Positions 62,181 through 64,000 of a stretch of DNA of 64,000 bases are shown in pieces (positions within the stretch are counted from its first letter, which is position 1; each line of letters starts with the position of its first letter). The stretch spans positions 1 to 64,000 of the forward strand of contig JAOPKB010000009.1 in NCBI GenBank assembly GCA_025517485.1. Direction: 5' to 3'. The notes under the pieces are model-generated. The model saw nothing but the letters and a program-made list of their open reading frames with translations. It was not told the origin of the DNA and did no database searches. Source of the DNA: Natronoglomus mannanivorans (lineage in GTDB: Archaea; Halobacteriota; Halobacteria; Halobacteriales; Natrialbaceae). Both the position numbers and the translations under genes were made by a program.

Positions 62181-62642
62181 TTAGTCGGCACCCGTCGGGG
62201 CCGCCTCGGCCGCGGTGCGCTGGCTGCGCCAGACGCCCTGCAGGTAGGCGCCGGCGAACATGCCGGCGATGGCCCACAGGATGGTGACGTTGCCGATCCC
62301 GAGGCTGGCGTAGGCCGCCCCGGGACAGATCCCCGAGAGGCCCCAGCCGACGCCGAAGATCCCGCCGCCGATCAGGACGTTTCGATCGAGCGACTTCAGG
62401 CGACGACCGTAGACGTCGCCGGTCAACGGGGCGCGATCACGGAGTCGGGGCATCACCGCGAAGGCGATGCCCGAGACGACCGCCGCCCCGAACATGACGA
62501 ACAGGAGACCGAGGTCGTCGAACTGGAGGAAGTCCAGCACCACCTCGGGGCGGGCCATGTGGCTGTAGGCGAGTCCGAACCCGAAGATCAGGCCGCCAAC
62601 GAGGATCAGCGGCATGAACAGGGGGTGGCGGTTCCTGCTCAC
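62181..62642 (-). CDS. YeeE/YedE-family sulfur transporter, half-size
   Basis: A 153-residue membrane protein with about four helices and the family motif GLSGICPGAAYASLGIG (conserved Cys). YeeE/YedE (TsuA-type) proteins carry thiosulfate or sulfur groups through the membrane via conserved cysteines. The upstream gene encodes the second half-size protein, and together they equal one full-length YeeE, a split arrangement common in archaea. Part of the minus-strand sulfur operon. Confidence 0.9.
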   Translation of the reverse strand: MSRNRHPLFMPLILVGGLIFGFGLAYSHMARPEVVLDFLQFDDLGLLFVMFGAAVVSGIAFAVMPRLRDRAPLTGDVYGRRLKSLDRNVLIGGGIFGVGWGLSGICPGAAYASLGIGNVTILWAIAGMFAGAYLQGVWRSQRTAAEAAPTGAD

Positions 62643-62697
62643 AGGTCGTCACCTCCCCGTTCGCTATTCCGAGATGCGAGCGGAGCGAGGGTCTCGC

Positions 62698-63189
62698 TCA
62701 CGGACTCACCCCCATGGCCTGGACGAGCTGGGCTGTCACGATCGCGACCGTCAGGAACGTGATCACGCCGACGATCGAGGTCTTGGAGGCCGAGCCGACG
62801 CCGCAGACCCCGTGTCCGGACGTACAGCCCTTGCCGATTCGGGTGCCGATCCCGACGAGGACGCCGCCGAGCAGCAGTCGCCAGGGCTGGACGTCCGTCG
62901 TCCACGCCCCACCCTGCCAGACGACGGCGTAGACCGCCGCTCCGAGGACGATCCCCAGCGTAAACACGACGCGCCAGTCTCGAGACCCGCGGTACTGCTG
63001 GAACCGCGACTGGTCCGAGACGTACGACAGCGTCGACTCGAGGAACGTGCTCGCGCCGGCGGCGATACCCGTCCCGAGATAGATGACGACCGCGCCGAGG
63101 CCGACGAGCAGTCCACCGATGGCGTACCGCGAGATCCCGTTGGGGAACAACTCGGCGGTCAGCGACAGCGGGAGGAGTTCGGCGGACAT
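62698..63189 (-). CDS. YeeE/YedE-family sulfur transporter, half-size
   Basis: A 163-residue membrane protein starting MSAELLPLSLTAELFPNGIS, with the motif IGKGCTSGHGVCGVGSAS carrying the two cysteines typical of YeeE halves. It is preceded by the MBL-fold gene (20 nt gap) and followed by the other half at 62642. The hetero-oligomer probably imports thiosulfate for the dioxygenase/sulfur-transfer step (inference). Confidence 0.9.
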   Translation of the reverse strand: MSAELLPLSLTAELFPNGISRYAIGGLLVGLGAVVIYLGTGIAAGASTFLESTLSYVSDQSRFQQYRGSRDWRVVFTLGIVLGAAVYAVVWQGGAWTTDVQPWRLLLGGVLVGIGTRIGKGCTSGHGVCGVGSASKTSIVGVITFLTVAIVTAQLVQAMGVSP

Positions 63190-63209
63190 TGCGATCTCGA
63201 TCACGTCGA

Positions 63210-64000
63210 TCAGTCACCCGCCAGCGATTCCTGGCTGGCCGCGCAGTTGTTCGGGCCGAGCTCGAGTTCGAAGGCCTCCTCGTCGTCGGTCTCCTGCTGG
63301 CCGAGGTTCGTCGCGATGATCTCCTCGTAGTTGGGCGGTCGCGGCGGCATGTCCGAGAGGATCAGGTCGACGAACTCGTCTTCGGCCATCCTCAGGGCCT
63401 CCATCTCCGCCTCGAGCTGGCCGACCGGTGCCGTGTAGGTCCCGTCGTCGGCTGGCTCGGCCACATCGCTGAAGTGAGCGCCGCCGATCAGCGTGTCGTC
63501 GGGCAGGGTCAGCACGCGTTCCTGCAGCGACTCGTAGAGCTGCCGGGCAGCGTCTTCTGCACCCTCGTCGCCCTCCTCTAGGTCGGGCCGAGCGACGCTC
63601 TCGACGAACAGGCCGTCGCCGGTCGCGAGCAGTGAGCCGTCGATCAGGTACGAGGTCATCCCGGAGGTGTGTCCGGGCGTGGAGACGGTCTCGATCGTCG
63701 CCGATCCGATCTGGAACTCGTCGCCGTCCGCTGCGAGAGTCATCTCGTCGGCGTCGGTGACGCCGCGGTCGACCGCCGGTTCGGGAACGACACCCTCGAT
63801 GCCCTCGTCGACGAGCGTCCGGACGCCCGAGATGTGGTCCGCGTGGATGTGCGTGTCGATCGCATATTTGAGTTCGACACCGAGTCTCGCGGCGTCCTCG
63901 AGGTATCGTTCCGTGAACGCGCGTAGCGGGTCGATCACGGCCGCCTCGTCGCCGTCGACGACGAGGTAGCCGAGACAGCCACTCGAGGGGCGCTGGTACT
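63210..64000 (-). CDS. MBL-fold hydrolase, persulfide dioxygenase (ETHE1)-like, cut by window edge
   Basis: The C-terminal ~260 residues of an MBL-fold protein; the frame is open to the window end and lacks its start. It shows the metal motif IDTHIHADHISGVRTL, the GHTSGMTSYLIDG histidine and GGAHFSDVAEP. ETHE1-type enzymes oxidise glutathione-like persulfides; haloarchaea use gamma-glutamylcysteine instead. It is the first visible gene of the sulfur operon, with SGCLGYLVVDGDEAAVIDP at the truncated end. A rhodanese fusion further upstream cannot be seen. Confidence 0.88.
   Translation of the reverse strand, partial: YQRPSSGCLGYLVVDGDEAAVIDPLRAFTERYLEDAARLGVELKYAIDTHIHADHISGVRTLVDEGIEGVVPEPAVDRGVTDADEMTLAADGDEFQIGSATIETVSTPGHTSGMTSYLIDGSLLATGDGLFVESVARPDLEEGDEGAEDAARQLYESLQERVLTLPDDTLIGGAHFSDVAEPADDGTYTAPVGQLEAEMEALRMAEDEFVDLILSDMPPRPPNYEEIIATNLGQQETDDEEAFELELGPNNCAASQESLAGD

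Overview
The window is from a halophilic archaeon, most likely a member of the Natrialbaceae-like haloarchaea. The evidence is high GC with abundant CTCGAG, very acidic predicted proteins, two transcription factor B (TFB) paralogues, HalOD1-type and DUF5786-type small proteins, a PhiH1-repressor-like regulator, a Tat-type multicopper oxidase and many leaderless starts with a TATA element 24-30 nt upstream. The genus call is inference only.

Region 1 (about 1-37 kb) is accessory DNA resembling an integrated plasmid or plasmid-derived island. It holds a large nuclease-like protein with a zinc ribbon, an ArdC-type anti-restriction/metallopeptidase gene, AT-rich membrane-protein genes (4.4-6.4 kb and 13.7-17.0 kb), an OB-fold DNA-binding protein, two TFBs, toxin-antitoxin genes (one intact, one decayed), many tiny zinc-ribbon proteins, an ABC exporter, a PAS histidine kinase, an Lrp-type regulator and several IS remnants. 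Three interspersed repeat systems stand out. (i) A module in which a minus-strand gene sits between a ~100-nt trailer repeat (A) and a long hairpin-rich leader, at 8.0-9.4, 18.05-19.7 and 33.95-34.7 kb; at the last two, a ~230-nt leader core (B) and an adjoining block (C) are shared, while the enclosed gene is different each time. (ii) A hairpin plus conserved flank in front of ArdC, one TFB, a zinc-ribbon gene and a toxin-antitoxin operon. (iii) An inverted repeat with GTTACCCCAC arms at three places.

Region 2 (about 37-44.6 kb) is transitional: a TetR-MFS efflux operon, a pair of PH-domain membrane proteins, an alpha/beta hydrolase, then an AT-rich patch containing an IS5-type transposase, isolated IS ends, a frameshifted and interrupted lipoprotein gene and a broken membrane-protein gene.

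Region 3 (44.6-64 kb) is high-GC and chromosome-like. It contains two hydrolases, a P1B-4-type metal ATPase divergent from a thioredoxin, a GAF/5xPAS histidine kinase, deoxyhypusine synthase, DUF5786, an IclR regulator, a cupin and a multicopper oxidase. It ends in a minus-strand sulfur operon: an MBL-fold persulfide-dioxygenase-like protein, two half-size YeeE/YedE proteins and a PiT/CysP-family permease, which context suggests moves sulfate or thiosulfate rather than phosphate.

The best candidate for an undescribed system is module (i). It looks like a family of structured RNAs (with one clear compensatory base change and whole-hairpin expansions between copies) that flanks interchangeable cargo genes, several of them DNA-binding or zinc-ribbon proteins.
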